Numbered from the stretch's first letter, positions 25,281 to 35,640 are shown. The stretch is DNA of 64,000 bases from an uncultured Paracoccaceae bacterium (GCA_947492585.1 CANLND010000012.1:1-64000), one strand, 5' to 3'. The notes: generated from the letters alone by a model not told the origin. Made by a program: numbers and translations.

Positions 25281-26231
25281 TTACTTTGGAGCGCCCCAGA
25301 TTTTTGCTTTGTTGGCTTCGGCGTCGTTCGCGGTATATAGATTTCCGCCGACGTAATTCAGACGTTCAACGGTTTCACCGGCCAGGATCTGCGCCGCCAG
25401 ATCGACGGCTTTGCGTCCCGTTGCTTCGGTGCCCATCACCACAAAGGCATCCGCCGTGCCCGACAGAACGGCCTGATACCCGTCCTTAGATCCGTTCACA
25501 CCTGTGATGACCACATGATCATCGTTGCCTATCGGCGCTAGTTTTCCAAGGTCAGCCAGAACTGTTTCAACAGCTGGGATATGTGTATCCGTTGCCGCAA
25601 AAACCGCAGAGACATCCGGGTTGGCCTGAAACGCGTTCTGAGTTCCAGACAATGCCCGCGCAGAATCCCAATCTGTTGGAACTTCGATCAGGGTCACGTT
25701 TTCAAGCGTGGCGATGCCTTCACGAAACCCTTTGGAGCGGTCGATACCGTTTTGATCGTTCAATGCCCCGATCAGCTCCACAATGGTAATCTGGCCACCT
25801 TTCGTCGCCAATGCCTGCGCCGTATATTCGCCCGCCAGTCGACCATCGATCAGGCTGTCTGGCCCCACAAAGGCCTGCACCACGCGGCTGTCCGGCAGGT
25901 CACGATCATACGCAACAACTGGAATACCGGCCCGTTTCGCCGCCAACAACGCCCGCTCGATCGTGTTCTGATCCACCGCACACACCAGAATGGCGTCCAC
26001 GCCGCGTGCAATCAGCGATTGGATCTGCGCATTCTGCTGCTGCGCATCGCCGTCCGCGACCACTTCAACAAGAGCGTATCCACGATCTGACGCTTCGGCT
26101 TTGATGCCGTTGTTCACCGCCACCCGGCTTTCAAACAATTGGTCTACAGAAAGGCCGATGGTAATTTCCGCATAGACGGCGTTTGCTGTCATCATTGCGC
26201 CGACCAGCGCCGCCCCGAAAATTCTTTTCAT
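25281..26231 (-). CDS. Periplasmic sugar-binding protein (RbsB/pentose-binding family)
   Basis: The 316-residue protein has a Sec signal peptide (1 to about 21, ending VYA-EI) and the type I periplasmic-binding fold. VVADGDAQQQNAQIQSLIARGVDAILV and the ligand-contacting stretch AYDRDLPDSRVVQAFVGPD are characteristic. So are SAVFAATDTHIPAVE and TGVNGSKDGYQA, which are RbsB-like. It is the first gene of the minus-strand sugar ABC operon. The pair of D/R residues in YDRD suggests a sugar ligand, but the identity is unknown. Confidence 0.9.
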   Translation of the reverse strand: MKRIFGAALVGAMMTANAVYAEITIGLSVDQLFESRVAVNNGIKAEASDRGYALVEVVADGDAQQQNAQIQSLIARGVDAILVCAVDQNTIERALLAAKRAGIPVVAYDRDLPDSRVVQAFVGPDSLIDGRLAGEYTAQALATKGGQITIVELIGALNDQNGIDRSKGFREGIATLENVTLIEVPTDWDSARALSGTQNAFQANPDVSAVFAATDTHIPAVETVLADLGKLAPIGNDDHVVITGVNGSKDGYQAVLSGTADAFVVMGTEATGRKAVDLAAQILAGETVERLNYVGGNLYTANDAEANKAKIWGAPK

Positions 26232-26715
26232 GATCTGAACTCCTCCACAAATAGATCAACCGCGAACATGTGCTCCGCGGACTTTACTAAACTCAATTGT
26301 TGCCTGCCCCACTTTCAATTAAGCAAGTAATTTTTATATATGCAAGTGAAGATCTGAAACGCGCACCACCGCAGGCGCCACCAGGGGTGCGGAGGCCGCG
26401 CTCAATGTTCAAAATTCTGGGTCTCGCACACATGTCGCCCTCCCCAATCAAAGGGCGGTCGTGGCTATTGGCAGAGTTAAATTGACGCGCACACCGTCAT
26501 GGGACTGACGCCGCGCATCTGGTGTGACGGCGGGCCTCCATAGGCGGGTAGGACGCAAAAGGGGCCACGATCAGGATGTCAGCGGTGGGCAACTCAGCGC
26601 AAAATGGACCCTCTGGGGTCACATCGTCCGTGGCCGCTTTCACAGGGGGTCCGCTGGCATCAGCTGTGCCATGAAAGCTTGCCCGCGCAGAATGTAAGAT
26701 ATTGAATTTAAGTGC
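26232..26715 (-). other. 484-base region with sugar ABC promoter and a gene-like but start-less frame
   Basis: The part next to the binding-protein gene is AT-rich (26290-26345) and has two direct ACTTGC repeats on the minus strand. It is the likely promoter. Further out, the minus strand between about 26708 and 26497 stays open for about 70 codons with protein-like composition (for example ELPTADILIVAPFASYPP) but has no ATG or good start. It could be a decayed gene end. No RNA gene was recognised. Confidence 0.35.
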
Positions 26716-27447
26716 TTATACCAGATTGTCACGCAGCCAACGCTGCAAGTCTTCTTCTTCACGGCGCAGAGCGTCCGCATTCAAAATACCCTGTGACAAC
26801 GCAAGCGAGATCGCACGTGTCCGCGAGTTAAAACTTGGCCCCCACACGCCCAGTGGAATATCGGCCTTATCCAATCCCAGCTTTTGATACAGATGCTGCA
26901 AACGGCTTTGTGCCCCACGCAAAGACACGTTTCGGCGGGCTGCGATGGTTTTGTCCGTCAGCCCCAGACACAAATCCACCAATGCCTCGTATTCCAGCTC
27001 ACTCAATCCCGACAACCGGTCCTCGGCCCGCTGCTGAACCCCCCGGACTTCGCGGTCAATCACACATTGTTCGGCCACAAAAACCCCTTGCAAGGCAAGC
27101 TTCAGCTGCTCTTCGGGGGCGGATTTCAGGATATAGCCGTACACGGCAGCGCCGGGCACAATTTTTGTAATGCCGCGAATATACGCCTCTTCGGTGTAGT
27201 TCGTCCAAAACAAGATTTTAGTGTTTGGTTTCCGCGCCCAAATGTATTTGGCCACTTCGACACCCGTCACTTTGGGCATTTGCAGATCCAAGATCACGGA
27301 ATCATACTCTTCGGTTTCAAACGCAGCAATAGTATCTGCGCCGTCACCGGTAATGGTCAACTCGTCCAAATCTGGCAGGGTATTTCGTGCCACGGCCTCT
27401 AGAAAAGAGCGATGTAGCTTGTCATCTTCGGCGATCAAAAGGCGCAT
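26716..27447 (-). CDS. Response regulator with LuxR/NarL-type helix-turn-helix
   Basis: The 243-residue protein has a receiver domain (1-120) with acidic residues Glu7/Asp8/Asp9 and phospho-acceptor Asp54 in SVILDLQMPKVTG. The switch residue (FWTNYTEE) and Lys108 of the YILKSAP loop are also present. The C-terminal part (about 140-200) contains LSELEYEALVDLCLGLTDKTIA and a NarL-type recognition helix region. This is followed by an unusual 40-residue tail (PSFNSRTRAISLALSQGI). It lies 21 bases after the histidine kinase gene and is its cognate partner. Possible targets are the neighbouring sugar ABC operon or dgoK. Confidence 0.88.
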   Translation of the reverse strand: MRLLIAEDDKLHRSFLEAVARNTLPDLDELTITGDGADTIAAFETEEYDSVILDLQMPKVTGVEVAKYIWARKPNTKILFWTNYTEEAYIRGITKIVPGAAVYGYILKSAPEEQLKLALQGVFVAEQCVIDREVRGVQQRAEDRLSGLSELEYEALVDLCLGLTDKTIAARRNVSLRGAQSRLQHLYQKLGLDKADIPLGVWGPSFNSRTRAISLALSQGILNADALRREEEDLQRWLRDNLV

Positions 27448-27468
27448 AAATTGTCCTGCGTGATGGGA

Positions 27469-28764
27469 TCAAACGGAGGCGCTCGTGACGTCGCCGGTTG
27501 AGAAAGGAACACAAATCCGAACCCGTGTCCCATTAGGGTTTTTAAGCCGTTCGAATTGAACCTGCGCCGAGATCAGGTCGGCGCGCGTTTTGATGTTACT
27601 GATGCCGCTTTGGGAATGCAAATCAGCGTCTTCAATGCCTGTTCCATTGTCATCGATGGTCACGCTGATATCGGTGCCAACCGGTTCAATACGCACATTA
27701 ATTTGACTGCATTCCGCATGTTTAAGCGCGTTGTTCACCGCCTCTTGCACGATGCGATACATCGCCGTGCGCACCGCATCCTGCAACTGGTCCATCTGAC
27801 CGTCTGACGCATCATCGACATTCATCGCCATGGGGCGACGCATGTTTTTCAAACAACGCTGCAAATGCGCCTCGACGGCCTCACTAAACCCAAACAGCTG
27901 CAAGACACCGGGTTTCATATCTTCAACGATCCCCCGGACTTCATCAAGACAATGATCCAGTTCATCCTGTATCGCAGACAGTTCTTTTGAGGCGGCCGGC
28001 GACCCCCCTTCTATCCGCGACATACGCCGCCGAATACGTGCAAGATCTGCCAAAGTCTGGTCGTGTAAATCCATCCCCAACCGTTGGCGTTCCCGCTCCA
28101 TGCCTTCGGTCAGACGCAACGCCCCAATCCGCAGCGTGCGCTCGCGGCCGGTCGCTTCCAGTTCCGCAATGGCAGAATCCTTGGCCTCTTTGCCGCGCTC
28201 CAACGCAAACAGATAGGCCGAGACCAGATCCGCAGCCCCCTGTGCCAGAACGACCAATTCCTCATTGTAGAAATTTTTCGTGTGGCTGGAGATCGCCAAT
28301 GAACCAATCAGCGCGCCCTGCACCCGCAGAGGGACAACAATACGGCTGTGCAAATCCGCTTCAAAAATGGGCTGACTGTCGGCCCCCTCAAAATGAAACC
28401 GTGGATCCGTCCAGGCATCATCGGTCAGCAGATAGGGCAAATCCCCCCGCAAAACAGCCCGAATTGGGCTTGTTTCTGTTGGTTTGGCGGGGTTTTGCGT
28501 GTGGCTCCACGACGTGTGCATCCGGGCTTCGTAGCAAATCTGCGTCCCGGACGGATACAGCAGCACAATATCCAAATGATCATGCGCAATCAGGGCCCGC
28601 AGACGATTGGCAAAGTTCTCAAGCACAAGTTCATAATCGGTCGGGCCTGCAATGGCCTGAGCGATCGACAGATAGCAATCCAGAGCTTCCGCAGCATTCG
28701 GCATTCGGGCAGACACCCCCTTCTCGGGTGTCGATAGTTGAGCATAATCCGTCTTCTGTTTCAA
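27469..28764 (-). CDS. Soluble GAF-domain sensor histidine kinase (HisKA_3 type)
   Basis: The 431-residue protein has no membrane segment. Residues about 45-190 form a GAF domain (LVLENFANRLRALIAHDHLDIVLLY to ALIGSLAISSHTKNFYNEEL). A coiled linker leads to the HisKA_3 dimer/phosphoacceptor region with His234 in GMDLHDQTLAD. A NarX/DegS-type HATPase domain follows (EAVNNALKHAEC N-box, DDNGTGI, SGISNIKTRADLI). It is a cytoplasmic kinase sensing a soluble small molecule or redox state. The ligand is unknown. It precedes its response regulator by 21 bases and follows dgoK by 33. Confidence 0.88.
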   Translation of the reverse strand: MKQKTDYAQLSTPEKGVSARMPNAAEALDCYLSIAQAIAGPTDYELVLENFANRLRALIAHDHLDIVLLYPSGTQICYEARMHTSWSHTQNPAKPTETSPIRAVLRGDLPYLLTDDAWTDPRFHFEGADSQPIFEADLHSRIVVPLRVQGALIGSLAISSHTKNFYNEELVVLAQGAADLVSAYLFALERGKEAKDSAIAELEATGRERTLRIGALRLTEGMERERQRLGMDLHDQTLADLARIRRRMSRIEGGSPAASKELSAIQDELDHCLDEVRGIVEDMKPGVLQLFGFSEAVEAHLQRCLKNMRRPMAMNVDDASDGQMDQLQDAVRTAMYRIVQEAVNNALKHAECSQINVRIEPVGTDISVTIDDNGTGIEDADLHSQSGISNIKTRADLISAQVQFERLKNPNGTRVRICVPFSTGDVTSASV

Positions 28765-28797
28765 CTTAACCTCTTGCCTTTTTAGCGAAAATCTAAC

Positions 28798-29718
28798 TCA
28801 AGCCAGTTCAGCCACGCGTTGAGGAAGTTTCGCAATCGGACGCAGGCCTTCAATGATCGCTTTCGCCCCATCAAAGATGAGCGGATTTGTCCCGCAGGAG
28901 GCCAAAGCCGTCTGATACAGGCGGGCGTTTTCACGATCGCCAATAATGACGATGTCTTTGTTGATCCAATGCTCACGCGTGGCGGCCAATTCTGTTCCGA
29001 TCAAAAGACCGGACAGTTTCGATTTCAAAACATCATCTGGCGTTTTGCTCAGCAGCGACTGCGGGCGCAGGCTGAACAATTTACCGGTCAATCCGCCGGG
29101 ATCGAGCATGGCAACGTCGACGGCGTCCAGATAGGCCGCATCATCCCATCCCTTAGTGTTGGTGCAAAACCGCAAAACCGAGTGTTTCGACAACAGCCCA
29201 AACATCTCACCGGTCATAAACGTCGTGAAGCTTTGGATTTTGCCGTTCTCCACGCGAACCCATTTGGAATGGGTGCCCGGCAGACAAAACATGCCGTTGA
29301 ATCTGGGGTCATGGGCCAAATATCCCGCGATCTGTGTCTCTTCGCCGCGCATGACATCTTCGGGCGTACGCTGGCAAACTCCGGGCACGATCTGAACCGA
29401 AATGCGCGGGTCTTTTGTTGCCACTGAGACGGCAGTTTCCGACGCGACCGGCATACAGGGCGTCTCCGAATACGGTGCCTCCATCCAGCCTTGTTGGGCG
29501 CCCACCATACCACAGGCGATAACCGGAGTGACACGATCCGTCCGCAGCCAATTTCCAACAACTTCAAGCAACACTGGCTCGAATTCCTCAGGCGTCAACG
29601 CCGCCATGCCCTTGTCGCTGTGGATACTGTCCAGTATCTCGCTGTTTTCGCCAATCGCATAGGCACTTAGGTTGGTTGTTCCCCAGTCCAACGCGATCCA
29701 CTGAATTGTCGTCATCAT
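28798..29718 (-). CDS. dgoK: 2-dehydro-3-deoxygalactonokinase
   Basis: The 306-residue protein (ATG at 29718; a GTG at 29727 is possible) matches the DgoK family. IALDWGTTNLSAYAIG forms the N-terminal phosphate-binding motif and ACGMVGAQQGWMEAPY, PGVCQR and FCLPGTHSKWV are diagnostic. It phosphorylates 2-keto-3-deoxy-galactonate with ATP in the De Ley-Doudoroff galactose/galactonate route. The aldolase DgoA is not in the window. A palindrome shared with the lactonase operon and first TRAP operon lies about 105 bases upstream, suggesting co-regulation of sugar-acid genes. Confidence 0.9.
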   Translation of the reverse strand: MMTTIQWIALDWGTTNLSAYAIGENSEILDSIHSDKGMAALTPEEFEPVLLEVVGNWLRTDRVTPVIACGMVGAQQGWMEAPYSETPCMPVASETAVSVATKDPRISVQIVPGVCQRTPEDVMRGEETQIAGYLAHDPRFNGMFCLPGTHSKWVRVENGKIQSFTTFMTGEMFGLLSKHSVLRFCTNTKGWDDAAYLDAVDVAMLDPGGLTGKLFSLRPQSLLSKTPDDVLKSKLSGLLIGTELAATREHWINKDIVIIGDRENARLYQTALASCGTNPLIFDGAKAIIEGLRPIAKLPQRVAELA

Positions 29719-29822
29719 CTTCGCCACCCACGTTTACCCGTCGCCACCTTGCACAACCGGGATTTGGAGCACCACCGTCCGTCATTTGGACGTAAACCGG
29801 AACTGGCAATCGCGCAAAAAAG

Positions 29823-29838
29823 CTGCGGGATCCCGCAA
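29823..29838. promoter_or_regulatory. Palindrome upstream of dgoK
   Basis: CTGCGGGATCCCGCAA differs from the perfect palindrome at 5715 by one base and lies about 105 bases upstream of the dgoK start. Nothing else was recognised in the 220-base gap 29719-29938. Confidence 0.6.
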
Positions 29839-29938
29839 CCCTGCCCGTCGGATGATCACGCATGCACATTCAAAAGGCTCAGAATAACCTGTCAGCCGCA
29901 CGCCGGCCGCAATGCCCGGATCACGCACAACAATTCAG

Positions 29939-30985
29939 TCAGCGTCGTTTTAACAACCAGACAAAGAAACAGCCGCCAATCAAACCGGTGACAATGCCAA
30001 TTGGCATGTCCTCGGGCGCCATCAGCGTGCGGGCGATGACATCAGCCCACAGCACAAACACGCCGCCCAAAAAGGCTGAGACAGGGATCAGCCTGCGATA
30101 GTCCCCTCCGACCAACAGCCGCGCAATATGCGGCACCATCAGCCCGACAAATCCGATCATCCCGGAAAAAGCCACCATCACACCGGTGATAAGCGCCCCA
30201 ACCACAAAGGTCGTCAGACGGAACCGGTTCACATCCAATCCCAACGTGGCGGCAGTTTCGTCACCGATGGTCATCGCATTTAGGTCACTGGAACGTAGAA
30301 ACATCCAGGCCAGTGTCGGCACAAGGATCACCAGCGGATAGATCAGATGCGACCATTGCGCCAATCCCAATCCCCCCAACATCCAGAACACCACCGTGTG
30401 GGTCGCGCGCGGATCGCCGAGAAAGATCAACATATTGGCCCCGGCCATTATGATAAACGACACCGCAACACCCGTCAGGACCAACCGGTCTGCGCTGGTG
30501 GCGGTGGTAAAATTGGACACCATAAGAACCACAGCGGTCGCCGCAAGCGCACCCAGAAACGCCAGCGCAGGCACCGTCAACAGTCCCAGAAACAATCCGG
30601 TGTGCAACAGGGCCAAAATCGCACCAAAAGCGCCGCCAGACGAAATGCCCAACAAATGCGGATCGGCAAGCGGATTGCGCGTAACCGCCTGAAGCGAAGC
30701 CCCCACAGCCGCCAGTCCTGCGCCCACCATCAACGCCAATAGCGCACGCGGGAACCGGATATCCCACACAATGGCCTCTCTCCCGCGCGACCAGGTCACT
30801 TCAACCCAATCTGGCGCGATCTTGTTCAAAATCACCCCCCAGACGGTATCAGCCGGGATGGGAATTGCACCAACGCCGACGGCAAAGGTGATCGAAACCG
30901 CCAACACAACCAGCCCAAAAGCCACATGCGCAAGACGACGCAGACGGCGGGGGGCGGGACGATATTTGGCGGTTTCGGTGGTCAT
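29939..30985 (-). CDS. FecCD-family ABC permease, probable cobalamin importer
   Basis: The 348-residue protein is a BtuC/FecC/D-type permease with about ten hydrophobic segments. The family motifs RFPRALLALMVGAGLAAVGASLQ and NPLADPHLLGISSGGAFGA near the N-terminal third contact the binding protein. GLMVPHIARLLVGGDYRRLIP is the loop that meets the ATPase. It begins 3 bases after the binding-protein stop. The upstream cobalamin riboswitch points to vitamin B12 or a related corrinoid as ligand, rather than a siderophore. Confidence 0.9.
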   Translation of the reverse strand: MTTETAKYRPAPRRLRRLAHVAFGLVVLAVSITFAVGVGAIPIPADTVWGVILNKIAPDWVEVTWSRGREAIVWDIRFPRALLALMVGAGLAAVGASLQAVTRNPLADPHLLGISSGGAFGAILALLHTGLFLGLLTVPALAFLGALAATAVVLMVSNFTTATSADRLVLTGVAVSFIIMAGANMLIFLGDPRATHTVVFWMLGGLGLAQWSHLIYPLVILVPTLAWMFLRSSDLNAMTIGDETAATLGLDVNRFRLTTFVVGALITGVMVAFSGMIGFVGLMVPHIARLLVGGDYRRLIPVSAFLGGVFVLWADVIARTLMAPEDMPIGIVTGLIGGCFFVWLLKRR

Positions 30986-30988
30986 AGA

Positions 30989-31924
30989 TTATTCGCTCCG
31001 AAAGGCAGTCGCGAGGGTTTTGATGGCGTTGATGTTACGCGGTCCCGGCGTTGCTTCGACATACTCCAGCGTCACAAAACGATCGTTTTTCACGGCGTCG
31101 ATATCGGCAAAAGCCGGGTTCGACATCATGAATTCGCGCTTTTGCGCCGCGGTGACATCGCCGTAGTTCACAATCACAATCACTTCGGGGTTGCGTTCAA
31201 CCACCTCTTCCCAGACCACGGTCGCCCAGCTTTTCTCAAAATCGTCCAACACGTTCTGGCCACCCGCGGCCTCGATCAACGCTGTCGGCATGGCATAACG
31301 CCCTGCAGTGAATGGTTTATCTTCGCCGCTGTCATAAACAAACACACGTGCAGGCGTGTCCAGCGGCGCCAGATCCGCAACAAACGCGGCCAGCTCAGCC
31401 TTATAGCCATCCACCAGCGTTTGGGCTTTGGCTTCGACGTCAAAAATCTGACCAAGGTTCAGCAGGTCAGCGTACATGTCGTCCATGCTCACTTTGGCCT
31501 TTTCGCCAATATGAATGCAGCTTTCGGTCAGTTCGTAGACATCGATGCCAAAGGGCGCGAGCGTTTCAGGAGTGACTTCGCCGCCGACCTTCATGCCGTA
31601 GTTCCAGCCCGCAAAGTAAAAATCAGCATCCGCGCCAATCAGCACTTCTTTGCTAGGGTATTTGCTCGACAGCTCCGGCAACGCCTCCACGCCGGCGCGC
31701 ATCTCTTCATTGAGCGTCTTCCACCCCGAAATCCCGGTGTAGCCCACCATATGGTCGGTCAGACCCAGAACCAGCATCATTTCGGTGAGGTTCACGTCAT
31801 TTGAAATGGCGGCCTTTGGGACACTGTCAAACGTCACGGTGCGGTTGCAGCTTTGCACGGTTGTTTCTGCTGCGGCCACACCAGCTGCGCAGGTCAACGC
31901 CATCGCAATTGGAAGATATTTCAT
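30989..31924 (-). CDS. Periplasmic binding protein of a probable cobalamin ABC importer
   Basis: The 311-residue protein has a Sec signal (1 to about 19, AAA-ET) and the class III (BtuF/FhuD-like) fold. TVTFDSVPKAAISNDVNLTEMMLVLGL opens the first lobe and NPEVIVIVNYGDVTAAQKREFM lies in the second. A Cys near residue 26 (QSCNRT) and a further Cys in ESCIHIG may form a disulfide. It is flanked by the ATPase gene (12 bases) and permease gene (3 bases). No hairpin follows this binding-protein gene, unlike the other transporters here. Confidence 0.88.
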   Translation of the reverse strand: MKYLPIAMALTCAAGVAAAETTVQSCNRTVTFDSVPKAAISNDVNLTEMMLVLGLTDHMVGYTGISGWKTLNEEMRAGVEALPELSSKYPSKEVLIGADADFYFAGWNYGMKVGGEVTPETLAPFGIDVYELTESCIHIGEKAKVSMDDMYADLLNLGQIFDVEAKAQTLVDGYKAELAAFVADLAPLDTPARVFVYDSGEDKPFTAGRYAMPTALIEAAGGQNVLDDFEKSWATVVWEEVVERNPEVIVIVNYGDVTAAQKREFMMSNPAFADIDAVKNDRFVTLEYVEATPGPRNINAIKTLATAFRSE

Positions 31925-31936
31925 GGAAGGGGCCTT

Positions 31937-32719
31937 TCAGGAGTTTAGTTCAAAAGAGAAATGATTGAGGTTGCTGTGGCTCAAAGTTTCCAGCTGCGCC
32001 TTCACCCGGAATGCATCTGAAACAAGGTCTTCGGTCAGCACGTCCTCGGGGGGGCCAAAGGCAATGGCCCGGCCCTGCTGCAACACCAGAATGTCATCGC
32101 AAAACGACGCGGCCATGTTCAGATCATGCAGCGAAATCACCACAGTGGTCTCTAGCTGTCGCACCAGCTGCAACAGTTCCAGCTGGTGATGAATATCCAG
32201 ATGGTTGGTGGGTTCGTCCAAAATCATCAATGTCGGCGCTTGCGCCAGCGCGCGCGCCATCATGACCCGCTGCCGTTCCCCGCCCGACAGCGTGCCAACA
32301 GGGCGCCCGGCCAGATCGGTCAGCTGCGTGCGACGCAGCACGGTTTCAACCACCTCCGCGCAGGCGCGCCCCGGCGCCGAAAACCCCTGCCGGTGCGGCA
32401 GGCGTCCCAGCACCACAATATCGCGCACGGTTAGGGCAAAATCATGCGGTTGTTCCTGCAACACAGCGGCCACACATCGGGCGGCCGCCCGCGGCGCCAT
32501 ATCCCACAGGTCCTGCCCGTCAATGGTCACCTGTCCTTCGCTGGGACGCTGAAACCGGTACAGCGTGCGCAACAGCGTTGATTTCCCTGCCCCGTTGGGA
32601 CCAACAACCCCCAGAATACGCCCCGGACGCAAAATGAAACTGGTGGGATGCAACACCAAAGGAGCCGCCGCGGATGGACGCCAGCTGACCCCCGCAACCC
32701 TAAGTTCGGCGCAGCTCAC
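31937..32719 (-). CDS. ABC ATPase of the probable cobalamin importer
   Basis: The 260-residue ATPase has Walker A GPNGAGKSTLLRTLYR, Q-loop AAVLQEQPHDFALTV, signature LSGGERQRVMMARAL, Walker B LMILDEPTNHLDI and H-loop VVISLHDLNMA. This is a complete set for a BtuD/FecE-type iron-chelate/B12 transporter. The start overlaps the DUF1636 stop by 4 bases, so the two are translationally coupled. Confidence 0.92.
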   Translation of the reverse strand: MSCAELRVAGVSWRPSAAAPLVLHPTSFILRPGRILGVVGPNGAGKSTLLRTLYRFQRPSEGQVTIDGQDLWDMAPRAAARCVAAVLQEQPHDFALTVRDIVVLGRLPHRQGFSAPGRACAEVVETVLRRTQLTDLAGRPVGTLSGGERQRVMMARALAQAPTLMILDEPTNHLDIHHQLELLQLVRQLETTVVISLHDLNMAASFCDDILVLQQGRAIAFGPPEDVLTEDLVSDAFRVKAQLETLSHSNLNHFSFELNS

Positions 32720-33123
32720 GGCGCGTCCTCACGCACCGCATCCACCGTTGCGACACACGCAGGCACACGGGCCAGGGTCGATTTGCGCAGCTTGCCGGGG
32801 CGATCCACCGACGAGCACCAGCCATCGTGCAAATACGCATATTGGCGGGCAAAAGCGACCAGATCCGCAACATCGCTGCCCGGTTCTATGTCGCCAAACA
32901 GATAGGTTGCTTTGTCATGGCCATGATAGGCAACGGTGCAGGGCCGTGTGCAACCCGCCATGCAGGCCACTCCGGTGACGTCAAACACTTCGGGGATCGT
33001 GTCGCCAGCCGTCACAAGCGCCGCGCGCAATTGTGAGATCAACGCATATCCGGGATTGTCATCGGATGTCTTATCCCGACACGACAAGCAGACCGTAATG
33101 CGATGCGATGCAACAGGGCTCAT
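32716..33123 (-). CDS. DUF1636 family cysteine-rich protein
   Basis: The product (135 residues from the ATG at 33123; a GTG lies 9 bases upstream) is a DUF1636 protein. ITVCLSCRDKTSDD near the N-terminus and VACMAGCTRPCTVAYHG in the middle give two cysteine clusters. These resemble thioredoxin-like [2Fe-2S] ferredoxin ligands. YLFGDIEPGSDVADL follows. The family commonly sits in corrinoid- or cobalt-related loci. It is the first gene after the B12 riboswitch and overlaps the ATPase gene. A redox or metal-handling role in corrinoid uptake or conversion is plausible but unproven. Confidence 0.85.
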   Translation of the reverse strand: MSPVASHRITVCLSCRDKTSDDNPGYALISQLRAALVTAGDTIPEVFDVTGVACMAGCTRPCTVAYHGHDKATYLFGDIEPGSDVADLVAFARQYAYLHDGWCSSVDRPGKLRKSTLARVPACVATVDAVREDAP

Positions 33124-33239
33124 CGCGCCCACCCCAACAGTGCGGGGCGCACATAAAACCTGTCAGCTCTGCGGCCTAGGCCGAATGATGCCATCATAAG
33201 TCACCCTCCAGGACACCCCGCCCGGCATAAATTTCAGTT

Positions 33240-33418
33240 ATGATGGCAGGTCTCCTGACTTACGGATCATCACACGCCCGAACCTTCCCAGCCCACAGAG
33301 GACCAGTGGCTTTTTCGGGGTGCTCACCGCCTACAGTTGCGGGGGCAGTCACGGAATTGGCCTTGGGCCGCACCGTCTTCCCTGTGTTGGAATCCTCAGA
33401 TCCCAAGCACCATCGCGG
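33240..33418 (-). ncRNA. Cobalamin riboswitch
   Basis: Read on the minus strand the segment begins GATGGTGCTTGGG, contains the B12-box core (CCCCCGCAACTGTAGGCGG near the centre), then GCCACTGG, CTGGGAAGG and the conserved 3' arm GTCAGGAGACCTGCC. This is the ordered set of cobalamin aptamer motifs. It lies about 115 bases upstream of the DUF1636 gene and should lower expression of the importer when B12 is abundant. A 10-bp inverted repeat (GCCATCATAA at 33190-33199 with TTATGATGGC at 33238-33247) joins the aptamer end to the leader and may be part of the expression platform. Confidence 0.92.
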
Positions 33419-33530
33419 CGTTGCTAGCAGTGAATTGTCGATCAGGTCAATTCGTTATGTCCATTTTGCCCACCACAATCGGATTTTTCTGCAAACTGGA
33501 TATAACCCACCGGACAGCGCAATCCGGAAA

Positions 33531-33557
33531 AGAGAGGCCCAGCATATGGGCCTCTCT
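33531..33557 (-). terminator. Terminator of thiC
   Basis: A perfect 10-bp stem, AGAGAGGCCC (33531-33540) and GGGCCTCTCT (33548-33557), lies 12 bases after the thiC stop. It is followed on the minus strand by TTTTCC. Confidence 0.7.
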
Positions 33558-33568
33558 GATGCTATAGT

Positions 33569-35416
<1,848 letters not shown>

Positions 35417-35541
35417 TCAAAAAGACACCAGATGAGTTCGGGCTGGGAAACGAGGGGGTGTACATCTGCCCACTTGGGGCCTCCCCTGTTCGGACATCGC
35501 GGTGGCTTTTGGGGTGTACGTGCCCCGTGGCTGTCGCGCGC

Positions 35542-35640
35542 CTAGCTTCCTACGCCAGTATCAACTGGGTCAGGTTCAAAGGGTCGCGACACCGGGGTTT
35601 CCCCCTATTCGCCTCTCAGTCCGTGCAGCTGGACTCCCCC
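35542..35640 (-). ncRNA. TPP riboswitch (THI element)
   Basis: On the minus strand the segment reads GGGGAGTCCAGCTGCACGG, ACTGAGAGG and later ACCCTTTGAACCTGACC then GTTGATACTGGCGTAGGAA. These are the diagnostic conserved blocks of the thiamine pyrophosphate aptamer. It lies about 150 bases upstream of the thiC start and should repress thiC when TPP is abundant. The remaining leader (35393-35541) is GC-rich and probably holds the expression platform. Confidence 0.95.

Noticed and set aside
30926-31804. Plus-strand open frame of 292 codons opposite the B12-type binding protein
   Set aside because: Antisense to a well-supported periplasmic protein with signal peptide; His/Arg-rich with no recognisable domain.
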